A stretch of DNA of 64,000 nt from Bacillus sp. 123MFChir2 (GTDB taxonomy: Bacteria > Bacillota > Bacilli > Bacillales > Bacillaceae_G), in assembly GCF_000383235.1 (NCBI RefSeq), contig NZ_KB910930.1, positions 42,457-106,456 of the forward strand. Reading direction: 5' to 3'. The notes below the pieces were generated by a model. It saw only the letters and a program-made list of their open reading frames with translations, did not search any database and was not told the origin of the DNA. This document shows, piece after piece, positions 52,301-59,327 of this stretch (the stretch's first letter is position 1; the number at the start of each line of letters is the position of its first letter). The position numbers and the translations under genes are program-made.

Positions 52301-52585
52301 ATGCCTATTATTAAACCTTTTTTAGCTGCTAGAAGATATAATGCAACAATTGGTGCTGGAACGGGAACTGGAGCAACGTTTAATATTTTAGCAACCGCTT
52401 GTACTGATGACACTGGTGCTGCTGCAACAGCATTTCCTTCGTCATTTGCGTATTACAATTTATACGTGAGTGGACAATTGCAACCTGTGGTTAACTCAAG
52501 TGTTACTACAGCAGCGATTACAATTCCAGATGGAAATACTTTGGATCCTGGGGTTGTTGTTAGTGTTGAATTTGTCATGAACTAG
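52301..52585 (+). CDS. DUF4183 protein, exosporium-type (94 aa)
   Basis: A 94-aa beta-rich protein: MPIIKPFLAARRY at the start, then FAYYNLYVSGQLQP and ITIPDGNTLDPGVVVSVEFV, the DUF4183 pattern. The same fold ends the collagen-like protein on the opposite strand. Such proteins are found in the exosporium of the B. cereus group. It has a strong ribosome site (AAAGGGGTGAGG). It is convergent with its partner, with a shared terminator. Confidence 0.8.
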   Translation: MPIIKPFLAARRYNATIGAGTGTGATFNILATACTDDTGAAATAFPSSFAYYNLYVSGQLQPVVNSSVTTAAITIPDGNTLDPGVVVSVEFVMN

Positions 52586-52591
52586 TAGTCA

Positions 52592-52629
52592 ATAAAAAGC
52601 GGATTCCTTTAAAGGAATCCGTTTTTTAT
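52592..52629. terminator. shared bidirectional terminator
   Basis: AAAAAGCGGATTCCTTT / AAAGGAATCCGTTTTTT is a perfect palindrome between the two convergent DUF4183 genes. Confidence 0.9.
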
Positions 52630-53033
52630 TGATTGATTAAAATAAATTGAAGTGTGATTATAACACCAGCTGGTGGTGCCTCATCAGCCAATATTGTAAG
52701 CATTCCCGCTTGTACGACATAAGAGTTCTGCGACTGAATAACGCCATTAATAAATAAATTCATATAGGATACTTGACTTGGTGCTAAAATCTGCGTAGTT
52801 CCGAGTTGTGGCAAACCATCGGTATTTGTGTATACGAGACTCGTGCCATCTGAAACAGTAAAGAACATTAAATTTGTGGCAGAGATTAACCCTTGGAAGG
52901 TAGGCCCCGTAGCTCCGGTAGGCCCCGTGGCTCCGGTAGCTCCAGTCGGCCCAGTATATCCGGGATCAGGAACAGGAAATGAACAAGGAAAATAATAAGA
53001 ATTACAGTTTTTTTCAGAAGAAAATAAGTTCAA
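52626..53033 (-). CDS. collagen-like DUF4183 protein, exosporium-type (135 aa)
   Basis: The start is TTG 53033, about 8 nt after AAAGGAGGG, giving [17 protein letters not shown]. Then comes a short run of collagen triplets ([20 protein letters not shown], six to seven G-x-y units) and a C-terminal DUF4183 domain ([19 protein letters not shown]). This is the architecture of BclA-like exosporium proteins in miniature. The collagen part is much shorter than in BclA and can vary between strains. Confidence 0.78.
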   Translation of the reverse strand: MNLFSSEKNCNSYYFPCSFPVPDPGYTGPTGATGATGPTGATGPTFQGLISATNLMFFTVSDGTSLVYTNTDGLPQLGTTQILAPSQVSYMNLFINGVIQSQNSYVVQAGMLTILADEAPPAGVIITLQFILINQ

Positions 53034-53203
53034 AAAAGTCCCTCCTTTTGACGAACAGAATAAACTTATTACAAGTATATGGATAAATATAGTATTTGGT
53101 TGTGCGTTGGTCATATTTTGAGGGATTCGTTTTCATAGTAATCTCTTTTAATAGAATAAAAAAAGCCGCCCCAAAGTCCTAGCTTTGTGACGACTTCTTG
53201 CAA

Positions 53204-53400
53204 GGATAAAGAAAGAGCGGGAGTAGCACAAGAATGTCAATGAAAGTTAAAAAGGTTTCAAAAACTTAATTTTCAGAAAACTTATAAGCTTAAGGGTTTT
53301 TCGCTACTCTTTCTTTATTAATTAAGAGTTTAACATGTATAGCAAAAGAAATCAACGGAAAATAGACAATTTTCTTCTAAATTCGACATTTTTAAAAATT
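53204..53400. repeat. interspersed repeat family D, copy 2
   Basis: Ends GATAAAGAAAGAGCGGGAGTAGC and GCTACTCTTTCTTTATT (53,208-53,336) are inverted. CTTAATTTTC, AAGGGTTTTT and the tail AAATTCGACATTTTT are shared with copy 1. On its left (53,157-53,195) an imperfect GC-rich stem with an A/T run looks like an old terminator. Confidence 0.6.
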
Positions 53401-53449
53401 GATCTAAAAACACTTCTATCAATTTAATGGTTGAAGACTGTAAAAAACA

Positions 53450-53722
53450 GCAGCGATCGTTGAAAAACATTTTAGTTCCTTAAAAATAAATGGTGTATTT
53501 GAAAAGGGCGGCGGCATCATCTTAGGAAAGCATGAGCAATTTGACGATCAAGGAACAGGATTAACACCATATGATAGTTTGCTCGAAGTAATGGGTGACG
53601 CTGATATTCCAATCTTAGCCGATTTTGACTGTTGTCATACACATCCTATTCTTACAATGCCTATTGGCGGGACAGTAGAATTAAATGCAACGCAGAAGAC
53701 GGTTCGAATTTGGGAATTTTAA
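53450..53722 (+). pseudogene. remnant of an LD-carboxypeptidase / MccF-type peptidase (S66)
   Basis: The frame after a TAA reads KGGGIILGKHEQFDDQGTG, DSLLEVMGDADIPILADFDC and CCHTHPILTMPIGGTVELNA, and ends IWEF-stop. This is the C-terminal quarter of S66 peptidases, with the catalytic His in CHTHP. The nucleophile domain is gone. Repeat D copy 2 lies directly upstream and may mark the deletion point. A normal terminator still follows. Confidence 0.8.
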
Positions 53723-53727
53723 AATGC

Positions 53728-53755
53728 AAAAAGCTAGCAAAATGCTAGCTTTTAT
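53728..53755 (+). terminator. terminator of the lost S66 gene
   Basis: AAAAGCTAGCA / TGCTAGCTTTT. Confidence 0.75.
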
Positions 53756-53770
53756 AGTGCTATATAAATA

Positions 53771-53962
53771 CAAGTTGACTTTTTAACATCTAAGTCGCTG
53801 CTATGTAGAACAAAACATGGGCGCTACTTGCTGTCTATCTTTGTTTTAAACTTCGCACGTGGCAGGAAAAGGAACTGACTGCCTCTATGCATGGCCAGTT
53901 GCTCTCGCCCACCGAAAAAGAAGAGGGTTTTTATGTTAGTTTTTCAATTTGCATCTATATAT
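53771..53962 (+). repeat. interspersed repeat family B, copy 9
   Basis: A complete copy from AAGTTGACTTTTTAACATC to TTAGTTTTTCAATTTGCATC. The right end overlaps the last codons of the minus-strand L7/L12-like gene. Confidence 0.85.
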
Positions 53963-54228
53963 AAAGAATCAATATAATTTTTAGCTTCCAGTAATGACAA
54001 TCCTAAAGTCTCTCTCGCTCTCTTGATTGCTTTGATTTTATCGCCATCTTTTACTAGTTGGCGAAGTTCTTCGTTAATTTCATGCTCAGGGAGTTCCAAG
54101 TGTTTAGCGATTTGATGTAATTTATCCTCTGTTCGTTTCAATCTTGTATGAATGTTGTTTAACTGACCGGAAATATAAAATATACCTAAAGCGATTACTG
54201 ATGTTAGAAGTAAATAATCCATATTCAT
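53944..54228 (-). CDS. membrane protein with L7/L12 C-terminal-like domain (94 aa)
   Basis: One N-terminal transmembrane helix (about residues 4-20), a coiled-coil segment (NNIHTRLKRTEDKLHQIAKHL) and a C-terminal domain resembling the ribosomal L7/L12 CTD (GDKIKAIKRARETLGLSLLEAKNYID). It is not the ribosomal protein; similar small proteins are common in Bacillus, role unknown. The last codons (DAN-stop) coincide with the end of family B copy 9. It overlaps the upstream GrpB-family gene by 4 nt. Confidence 0.7.
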   Translation of the reverse strand: MNMDYLLLTSVIALGIFYISGQLNNIHTRLKRTEDKLHQIAKHLELPEHEINEELRQLVKDGDKIKAIKRARETLGLSLLEAKNYIDSLYIDAN

Positions 54229-54737
54229 CTCTCCTTTTTCACTTTTTTTATAACATCTACGATAAACGGCGCTTTTGCATTTGTGTATGCAACTCTATCA
54301 AAACGATATTTAGTCGCTAATTCTTTTTTTAATTGCTCATATTGCTGACGCACATTGGGGTGACTTCCTAGGTAATCGCGAAATAAAAGGTTATGATTCC
54401 ACTCCTCACTACCATATCGATAAATATGTAAATGATGCGTTCCGGCTCTCCACAATCCTTTTCGAAAGAATCTTCTATTTGGAAATTCCTCATGAAGTAC
54501 ATGTTCATATCCAATTGCTTTCAATGGTTCAATGAACATATCTATGTCGTTAAGAGTACGAACGCCAACCATCATATCAAGGATAGGTTTTGCGCTTAGT
54601 CCTTCAACGGATGTACTTCCGATGTGTTCAATGGCAATGGCTACATCGCCTATAATACCTATAATGCTTTTTTGTTCTTCTGTAAATTGTAATGCCCATT
54701 TTGCCGTATACTCTTCAATGACAACTGGTTTGTTCAT
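54225..54737 (-). CDS. GrpB (UPF0157) family nucleotidyltransferase-like protein
   Basis: A 170-aa protein with the GrpB pattern: HIGSTSVEGLSAKPILDMMVGV (nucleotidyltransferase-like GS and D-x-D positions), then RRFFRKG and HHLHIYRYGSEEW. The family is related to nucleotidyltransferases, but its reaction is unknown. It is first in a two-gene unit with the L7/L12-like protein. Confidence 0.88.
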   Translation of the reverse strand: MNKPVVIEEYTAKWALQFTEEQKSIIGIIGDVAIAIEHIGSTSVEGLSAKPILDMMVGVRTLNDIDMFIEPLKAIGYEHVLHEEFPNRRFFRKGLWRAGTHHLHIYRYGSEEWNHNLLFRDYLGSHPNVRQQYEQLKKELATKYRFDRVAYTNAKAPFIVDVIKKVKKER

Positions 54738-54918
54738 ATATTTCCCCCTTTTTTATTTCCTTAATTTAACTTTATTTTAACAGAAAAATATGCGCGCTGA
54801 GAAAAGGAAAACATTACAAAAATGTAATGTTGCTGTCATGTAAATCGATAACAAATCATATATAAAAATTTTATGATACAAACAGGCATAGTAAATGGAC
54901 AGAAGAGGTGTGATTCAC

Positions 54919-55320
54919 TTGAAGAAACATGTAATAGGGATTACGTTATTTATGCTATTATTTTCCGTATCTTCAATGGTAGTACTAGCTGCTGCTGAAA
55001 AAAATGATGCGATAGATATAAAGAAATGGATAGCAAAAGAATATTACGTTCAAATCACAGAGAATGGAAAAGAAGAGTCTGTGGAAGATAATGATGAAAA
55101 AAAACAGCCCGTGTACTGGTATACAATAAAAGCCTATAATAAAAAGGGAAATGAAGTAACAGTTAAATTTTTCGCAAAGAAAAACTTAAAATTAGGGGCA
55201 TTTCTACGTGTGCATGTAAGTGGCGAATATCCTGACAAAACAAACGGAATTGAAAGATATAAAGAAATAACGACGAAGGAAATACCTGTGAAAGCGAAAG
55301 AAAAGTTAGGGGTGAAATAA
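54919..55320 (+). CDS. YxeA family protein (DUF1093)
   Basis: A 133-aa exported protein: signal peptide to about residue 25 (VVLAAA), then the YxeA pattern KEYYVQITENGKE, YWYTIKAYNKKGNEVTVKF, and the end KEIPVKAKEKLG. The start is TTG 54919, 8-9 nt after GAGGTG; the ATG at 54895 has no ribosome site. Function unknown. The TAA stop lies inside the ATAAA duplication of a short bcr1-type repeat. Confidence 0.8.
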   Translation: MKKHVIGITLFMLLFSVSSMVVLAAAEKNDAIDIKKWIAKEYYVQITENGKEESVEDNDEKKQPVYWYTIKAYNKKGNEVTVKFFAKKNLKLGAFLRVHVSGEYPDKTNGIERYKEITTKEIPVKAKEKLGVK

Positions 55321-55370
55321 AATGAAACTTCCATCGGTGGGAGATAACTGCCCGCGAATAGCGGGATAAA
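55317..55370 (+). repeat. bcr1-type repeat, short form, at the YxeA stop codon
   Basis: 44 bp (ATGAAACTTCC...GCCCGCGAATAGCGGG) between ATAAA at 55317-55321 and 55366-55370. It has the same internal deletion type as the copy at 39,263. Confidence 0.72.
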
Positions 55371-55371
55371 T

Positions 55372-55412
55372 AAGCAGCTTGTGGAAACCATGTCCATAAG
55401 CTGCTTGTTTTA
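55372..55412 (+). terminator. terminator after the YxeA gene
   Basis: AAGCAGCTTGTGGA / TCCATAAGCTGCTT then GTTTT; the short repeat lies between it and the gene. Confidence 0.8.
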
Positions 55413-55552
55413 TTGAAATATCAATTGCTTGGCAGTTCTATTTTCATCGCATGCATTTTGGGTTGTATTTTGGATTCATTTACTCCATAACTTAATTTCG
55501 TTACTTATTTCCAACTTCGGATAAACTTTTAATCACAGAGGGTTGATAAAAG

Positions 55553-55750
55553 ATGTATAGTTTAAAAACATTAAAAGCTCTTGGATGGATTTATGGAGCA
55601 TTATTCTTGTTTAAATGTGTGGATGTATGTTCAGACCTTTTTATTGAACATAAATTTTCGTGGCTACATACGATTTTGGCAGTCATGTTCTTCATTGTAT
55701 TTATAGATGTTGTATATAGCATTAAAAACAAAAAATATAAAACTGTATAA
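55553..55750 (+). CDS. small membrane protein (65 aa)
   Basis: Two hydrophobic helices (about residues 8-25 and 39-56) with a basic end (IKNKKYKTV). GAGGG precedes the ATG by about 10 nt, and a strong terminator follows. No family recognised. Confidence 0.55.
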   Translation: MYSLKTLKALGWIYGALFLFKCVDVCSDLFIEHKFSWLHTILAVMFFIVFIDVVYSIKNKKYKTV

Positions 55751-55755
55751 CCAAA

Positions 55756-55806
55756 TAAAGGCATGCCGGTAGCTTGTTGCTATCCAGCATGCCTTTATAT
55801 TTTTTC
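55756..55806 (+). terminator. terminator of the 65-aa gene
   Basis: AAAGGCATGCCGGTAGC pairs with GCTATCCAGCATGCCTTT and is followed by six T. Confidence 0.85.
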
Positions 55807-55824
55807 GTCTAATATACCCCTACA

Positions 55825-55947
55825 TTATTTCTTCATGTACGTGATAAATCCAGATAGGGATGCCAACAAAGAAAAAACAAAAGGATCACAAGGAATTGAG
55901 TCCTCGCAAATTTCTTGAACATTCTTACTCCATTCATACAATTTCAT
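55825..55947 (-). CDS. possible 40-aa small protein
   Basis: A short minus-strand ORF (MKLYEWSKNVQEICEDSIP... ending FITYMKK). It has GAGGTG about 10 nt before the ATG, two Cys and a hydrophobic second half. No homology is recognised. The codon pattern and ribosome site make it plausible, but length alone cannot prove it. Confidence 0.4.
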   Translation of the reverse strand: MKLYEWSKNVQEICEDSIPCDPFVFSLLASLSGFITYMKK

Positions 55948-56044
55948 TTCGCAAATTCACCTCGTTGAATATTTGATAATTCCTAATATTTAAATTGTAA
56001 CACAAAAAAAGTGCTCATAATCAAAGAAGCCAAGGGAAATATAA

Positions 56045-56086
56045 GGTTAAAAAAGTCAGATCAAAAATAGTCTGACTGATTTCTTT
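56045..56086 (-). terminator. hairpin with T run on the minus strand
   Basis: AGTCAGA / TCTGACT (56054-56077). On the minus strand it is followed by TTTTTT, so it would stop leftward transcription about 100 nt before the 40-aa ORF. It may be a terminator or an attenuator. Confidence 0.5.
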
Positions 56087-56088
56087 AA

Positions 56089-56147
56089 TTACAAAACCAC
56101 TTACAAAAGTTACAAAATCTATTATTACTATTGAAAGCGTTTTAATA
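56089..56147 (+). promoter_or_regulatory. control region of the malate transporter gene
   Basis: Three direct copies of TTACAAAA (56089, 56103, 56112) could bind the CitB-type regulator encoded downstream. A cre-like site TGAAAGCGTTTTAA (56134-56147) differs from the CcpA consensus TGWAANCGNTNWCA at one position, which suggests catabolite repression. Confidence 0.5.
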
Positions 56148-56177
56148 TTGTAAATAACAACATAAGGGGGTGCCTCT

Positions 56178-57524
56178 ATGGGAATTCAAAAGCAAGCGGA
56201 AACGATGCCATCTGCAGGTGAAGTAGAAACAAAGCAGGGTACATTCGTTTCGAAAATTATGAATATTAAAATTGGTGTTATACCTTTACCTTTATATCTT
56301 GTACTAGCAGCGGTTATTTACGGAGCGTCTGTATATAATAAGTTGCCGGCGGATATGATTGGTGGATTTGCAGTTATTATGATTATGGGTATTTTCTTAG
56401 GCGATATTGGAATGAGAATTCCAATTTTAAAGAACATTGGCGGACCAGCAATTCTTTCATTATTTATTCCTTCATTACTTGTGTTCTTTAACTGGATCAA
56501 CCCAGCATCAATGAATGCTGTGAATATGTTAATGAAAAAATCGAACTTTTTATATCTATACATTTCTTGTTTAGTAGTCGGAAGTGTTTTAGGAATGAAC
56601 CGTAAAGTGTTAGTACAAGGCTTTATTCGCATGTTTATTCCGTTAGTTGTAGGAACGCTTGCTTCTATTGCAGTTGGATTATTAGTTGGATCATTATTCG
56701 GATTTGAAATGAAGAGAACGTTCTTCTTTATCATTGTACCAATTGTGAGCGGTGGTATCGGAGAAGGGATTTTACCACTTTCCTTAGCTTACAGTGAAAT
56801 TTTACATCAATCATCAGCAACATTCGTATCTCAGCTTATTCCAGCAGCGGTTATCGGAAATATGTTTGCGATTGTAGGCGCTGGATACATGAAGCGATTA
56901 GGTGAGAAAAAACCAGAACTTAGCGGTAATGGTGTATTGGTAAAAACAGGTAATCAAGATGACTTATTAAAAGAACAAAATACAGAAAAACCAATTGACT
57001 TCTCATTAATGGGAGCTGGTTTATTAATTGCATGTACGTTCTTTATTTTCGGTGGGTTGGCTTCTAAATTTATCGGTATTCCAGGCGCAATCATTATGAT
57101 TTTCTCAGCAGCACTTGTGAAGTACTTTAAATTAATGCCAGCAAAAATGGAGCAAGGTGCATATCACTTATACAAATTTATTTCGACAAGCTTAACGTGG
57201 CCATTAATGGTTGGTTTAGGAATACTGTACATTCCGTTAAAAGATGTGGCAGCTGTTCTTTCAGTTGGATATGTTGCGGTGTGTGCATCAGTGGTAATCA
57301 CAATGATCGCAACTGGTTTCCTTATTGGAAAAGTCATGAAAATGTTCCCGGTTGAATCTGCGATTGTAACAGGATGTCATAGTGGACTCGGCGGAACAGG
57401 AGACGTTGCAATTTTATCAGCTTCAAACCGTATGGAATTAATGCCGTTTGCACAAATTTCAACGCGTTTAGGCGGAGCGGCGATGGTTGTAACTGCGTCA
57501 ATTTTATTAAAAATGTTTTCGTAA
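56178..57524 (+). CDS. 2-hydroxycarboxylate:Na+ symporter (malate/citrate)
   Basis: A 448-aa membrane protein of the 2HCT family (CitS, MleP, CimH/MaeN). The two GGxG-type re-entrant loop motifs are visible: SGGIGEGILPLS in the first half and SGLGGTGDVAIL in the second, the latter preceded by the conserved TGCH. It takes up malate or citrate with sodium. Together with malic enzyme 68 bp downstream and a CitA/CitB-type sensor pair, malate is the likely substrate. Confidence 0.92.
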   Translation: MGIQKQAETMPSAGEVETKQGTFVSKIMNIKIGVIPLPLYLVLAAVIYGASVYNKLPADMIGGFAVIMIMGIFLGDIGMRIPILKNIGGPAILSLFIPSLLVFFNWINPASMNAVNMLMKKSNFLYLYISCLVVGSVLGMNRKVLVQGFIRMFIPLVVGTLASIAVGLLVGSLFGFEMKRTFFFIIVPIVSGGIGEGILPLSLAYSEILHQSSATFVSQLIPAAVIGNMFAIVGAGYMKRLGEKKPELSGNGVLVKTGNQDDLLKEQNTEKPIDFSLMGAGLLIACTFFIFGGLASKFIGIPGAIIMIFSAALVKYFKLMPAKMEQGAYHLYKFISTSLTWPLMVGLGILYIPLKDVAAVLSVGYVAVCASVVITMIATGFLIGKVMKMFPVESAIVTGCHSGLGGTGDVAILSASNRMELMPFAQISTRLGGAAMVVTASILLKMFS

Positions 57525-57535
57525 TGTAACATCAA

Positions 57536-57569
57536 ACAAGCTAGCTATGTAAAGACGTAGCTAGCTTGT
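57536..57569 (+). other. intercistronic stem-loop between transporter and malic enzyme
   Basis: ACAAGCTAGCTATG pairs with CGTAGCTAGCTTGT (14 bp with a G-T pair). There is no T run, so it is more likely an mRNA processing or stability element than a terminator. Confidence 0.6.
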
Positions 57570-57592
57570 AAAATTAGGAGGAGATTATTTTT

Positions 57593-58804
57593 ATGTTAGA
57601 AAGTCAAATTAAAGAACGTTCGTTATTACTTCATAAAGAATTAATGGGGAAAATTGAAATTACAAGTAAAGTAGAAGTGAATTCAGCTGATGATTTAAGT
57701 TTGACATATACACCAGGCGTAGCGGAATCTTGTAAGGCGATTGCAGCGGATGAAGAAACAGCTTATGACTATACAGCGCGCGGTAATATGGTTGCTGTTG
57801 TCTCAGATGGAACGGCAGTACTTGGTTTAGGTGATATTGGCCCGAAAGCAGCTATGCCTGTTATGGAAGGGAAAAGTATTTTATTTAAAAAGTTTGCAAA
57901 TGTTGATGCATTCCCGCTTTGTCTTGGAACGACTGATGTAGATGAAATCGTAACCATCGTTAAAAATTTAGAACCTACATTTGCAGGGATTAATTTAGAA
58001 GATATAGCAGCGCCGCGCTGTTTTGAAATTGAAAAGCGTTTAAAAGAAGAAACAAATATCCCAGTGTTCCATGATGATCAGCACGGAACAGCAATTGTTG
58101 TTTTAGCGGCAGTTCTTAACGCGTTAAAAGTAGTAGATAAAACAATGGATGAAGTGAAGATTGTCATTAATGGTGCTGGTTCTGCAGGAATCGCAATTGG
58201 TAAATTGTTATTAAAAGCAGGCGTAAACCATATGACATTAGTAAGTTTAGAAGGTATCGTGTGCGAGGAAGAGTCATGGATGAACCCTGCACAAATCGAG
58301 ATTGCGAAAGTAACAAATCGCGAACATGTACGCGGAACATTACAAGAAGCGATTCAAGGTGCAGACATTTTTATCGGTGTATCTGCCCCTAACGTATTAA
58401 CAAAAGAACATGTGAAGACAATGAATGAAAATCCGATTGTATTTGCAATGGCGAATCCAGTACCAGAAATATTCCCAGAAGAGGCGCTAGAGGCCGGCGC
58501 AGCTGTTGTTGGAACAGGACGTTCTGATTATCCAAACCAAGTGAACAATGTATTGGCATTCCCGGGTATATTCCGCGGTGCATTAGATGTGCGTGCGACA
58601 GATGTTACAGAGGAAATGAAATTAGCTGCAGCATATGGAATTGCTAACATCATTACAGATGAAGAACGAAATGCAAATTATGTAATTCCAAATCCACTTG
58701 ATAAAAGAGTTGTGCCAAGTGTAGCAGCTGCAGTAGCAAAATCCGCAATTGAATCAGGTGTAGCACAAATTAAAAAAGTGCCAGACTATTCAATCGAACA
58801 ATAA
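57593..58804 (+). CDS. NAD(P)-dependent malic enzyme
   Basis: A 403-aa short-form malic enzyme (YtsJ/MaeB-like N-terminal part): YTPGVAESCKAI, the catalytic Lys region GPKAAMPVMEGKSILFK, metal ligands in NLEDIAAPRCFEIE and VFHDDQHGTAIV, and the dinucleotide loop INGAGSAGIAIGKLL. It converts malate to pyruvate and CO2. AGGAGGAGA precedes the ATG. It forms an operon with the symporter. Its TAA stop is the ATAAA of a truncated bcr1-type repeat. Confidence 0.95.
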   Translation: MLESQIKERSLLLHKELMGKIEITSKVEVNSADDLSLTYTPGVAESCKAIAADEETAYDYTARGNMVAVVSDGTAVLGLGDIGPKAAMPVMEGKSILFKKFANVDAFPLCLGTTDVDEIVTIVKNLEPTFAGINLEDIAAPRCFEIEKRLKEETNIPVFHDDQHGTAIVVLAAVLNALKVVDKTMDEVKIVINGAGSAGIAIGKLLLKAGVNHMTLVSLEGIVCEEESWMNPAQIEIAKVTNREHVRGTLQEAIQGADIFIGVSAPNVLTKEHVKTMNENPIVFAMANPVPEIFPEEALEAGAAVVGTGRSDYPNQVNNVLAFPGIFRGALDVRATDVTEEMKLAAAYGIANIITDEERNANYVIPNPLDKRVVPSVAAAVAKSAIESGVAQIKKVPDYSIEQ

Positions 58805-58915
58805 AGTGAAACTTCCTCTTGGGAAACATTTTTCTTCCTAAGAGGTTAGTTGAACCAACCGGGCTTTTACGTGCAGTTCTCCCCATCTTTAAGAGGTGGG
58901 GAGAATTTTTGTATT
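58801..58915 (+). repeat. bcr1-type repeat lacking its 3' end
   Basis: It begins ATAAAGTGAAACTTCC on the stop codon of malic enzyme, with inner arms CTCTTGGGAAAC / CCTAAGAGG and CGGGCTTTTACGTGCAG. It then ends in CTCCCCATCTTTAAGAGGTGGGGAG without the GCGGG-ATAAA right end. Confidence 0.65.
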
Positions 58916-58939
58916 TTCTCTAAATATCTATTTTAATAT

Positions 58940-59097
58940 AATAAATTATAGCTATGCAGAAAACAATATGACCTGCCTTTTCCTTTAAACCTAGCATGTG
59001 GAATAAAAAGGAACTGACCGCTTCTACGCATGGCTAGACGTTCTCGCGCACCTAAAAAGAAAAGGTTTTTTATGTCGTTTTTTTACTTGGATTTATA
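58940..59097 (+). repeat. interspersed repeat family B, copy 10
   Basis: The left end is truncated (starts near GCTATGCAGAAAAC). The core AGCATGTGGAATAAAAAGG...GACCGCTTCTACGCATG is present, and the right end TTTTTTACTTGGATTTATA is complete. Confidence 0.8.
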
Positions 59098-59265
59098 TAT
59101 AAATCCAAGTTGATTTTTTAACATATAAGTCACTGCTATGCAGAACAAAACATGGCCGCTACCTGCTTTCTACCTTTGTTTTAAATTTTGTACGCGGCAG
59201 GAAAAGGAACTGACCGCCTCTATGCATGGCCAGTTGCCCTGGTCTCCTCCCCTAAAAAAAGTTGT
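59098..59265 (+). repeat. interspersed repeat family B, copy 11 (tandem to copy 10)
   Basis: It starts TATAAATCCAAGTTGATTTTTT and carries the core TACGCGGCAGGAAAAGG...CTATGCATGGCCAG. The right end is lost after CTCCCCTAAAAAAAG. The junction with copy 10 is a 24-bp perfect palindrome (59086-59109), showing that the family has terminal inverted repeats. Confidence 0.85.
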
Positions 59266-59327
59266 TTTCATTGTAAAGAATCAGTAATATAGATTTCGCA
59301 TAGAGTATAGAAAAGGGAATGAGAGGG

